23,161 nt of DNA, from assembly GCA_964534995.1 (NCBI GenBank), contig CAZHSC010000056.1, forward strand, positions 1 through 23,161, read 5' to 3'. The stretch is from JAJTFW01 sp964534995 (lineage in GTDB: Bacteria; Bacteroidota; Bacteroidia; AKYH767-A; OLB10). Every line of letters begins with the position of its first letter. Position 1 is the first letter of the stretch. Positions 23,023-23,161 of this stretch are shown here, piece by piece. A program made the position numbers and the translations under genes. Below the pieces are notes generated by a model that saw nothing but the letters and a program-made list of their open reading frames with translations, was not told the DNA's origin and did not search any database.

Positions 23023-23161
23023 ATGGATACTAAAATATTTCAATGGCAAATGAAAGAGAAGGACCAGGACTTTGTTCTGGTGGAGTCCGCCTTACCTGAA
23101 TTGAAAGCCGGGGAGGTCATCGTAAAGGTGGCCGGTTGCGGAGTATGCCATACCGACCTCA
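23023..23161 (+). CDS. had: Zinc alcohol dehydrogenase, likely 6-hydroxycyclohexenecarbonyl-CoA dehydrogenase (partial)
   Basis: Only the first 46 residues are in the window. They read MDTKIFQWQMKEKDQDFVLV followed by ESALPELKAGEVIVKVAGCG and VCHTDL. The GCGVCHTD motif (C39, C42) is the zinc-binding N-terminal GroES-like part of medium-chain dehydrogenases. The opening W-QM, the ELKPGEVLVKVAGCGVCHTDL-like pattern and the position behind bcr genes are like Thauera Had, which oxidises 6-hydroxycyclohex-1-ene-1-carbonyl-CoA to the 6-oxo compound with NAD. Only a general alcohol dehydrogenase can be claimed from so little sequence; the Had assignment is inference from context. It starts 26 bp after the thiolase stop. 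Confidence 0.6.
   Translation, partial: MDTKIFQWQMKEKDQDFVLVESALPELKAGEVIVKVAGCGVCHTDL

Overview
The window most likely comes from a Bacteroidota genome. Two secreted proteins end in the type IX secretion (Por) C-terminal sorting domain, most start codons are preceded by A-rich sequence rather than Shine-Dalgarno motifs, a few intergenic spots match the Bacteroidota -7 box TAnnTTTG, and small GIY-YIG nuclease genes sit between repeats. No rRNA, intact tRNA, CRISPR array or transposase was found. All assignments come from reading motifs and remembered family sequences; no search was run.

Layout. 1-1375: two minus-strand genes, one unknown and one TIGR04255-like. 1376-2833: a repeat-rich spacer with two GIY-YIG genes. 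The first lies between copies of a 16-bp repeat and is followed by nested hairpins, a tRNA T-arm-like piece and a strong terminator; the second is broken by one in-frame stop. 2860-7909: two divergent T9SS cargo proteins (a beta-helix-like one and a seven-repeat propeller-like one) and a further exported protein. 7959-8528: PhnA/YjdM-like zinc-ribbon protein. 8825-10911: minus-strand operon mocA-like / xdhC / SDR, pointing to a molybdenum hydroxylase elsewhere in the genome.

11045-23161 is the core: a plus-strand operon for anaerobic aromatic acid breakdown. bcrC, bcrB, bcrA and bcrD encode an ATP-dependent class I benzoyl-CoA reductase in the same order as in Thauera, but a hemerythrin-like gene and a YhbP-like flavoprotein gene lie between bcrA and bcrD. 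A tightly coupled second block follows: an acyl-CoA synthetase, a second BcrB/HgdB-like iron-sulfur protein, a fusion of a complete ketopantoate-reductase-type domain with a BcrA/HgdC-type ATPase activator, and a thiolase. The window ends inside a zinc alcohol dehydrogenase resembling 6-hydroxycyclohex-1-ene-1-carbonyl-CoA dehydrogenase (Had). 

How they may work together: the ligase makes an aryl- or acyl-CoA, BcrCBAD dearomatises benzoyl-CoA to the cyclic diene, a hydratase (not in the window) and Had oxidise the ring, and the thiolase acts in later beta-oxidation-like steps. The second reductase/dehydratase-like pair with the KPR-ATPase fusion is not part of any pathway I know, and is the best candidate for an undescribed system. 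Ferredoxin, its reductase, the dienoyl-CoA hydratase and the ring hydrolase are not seen here.
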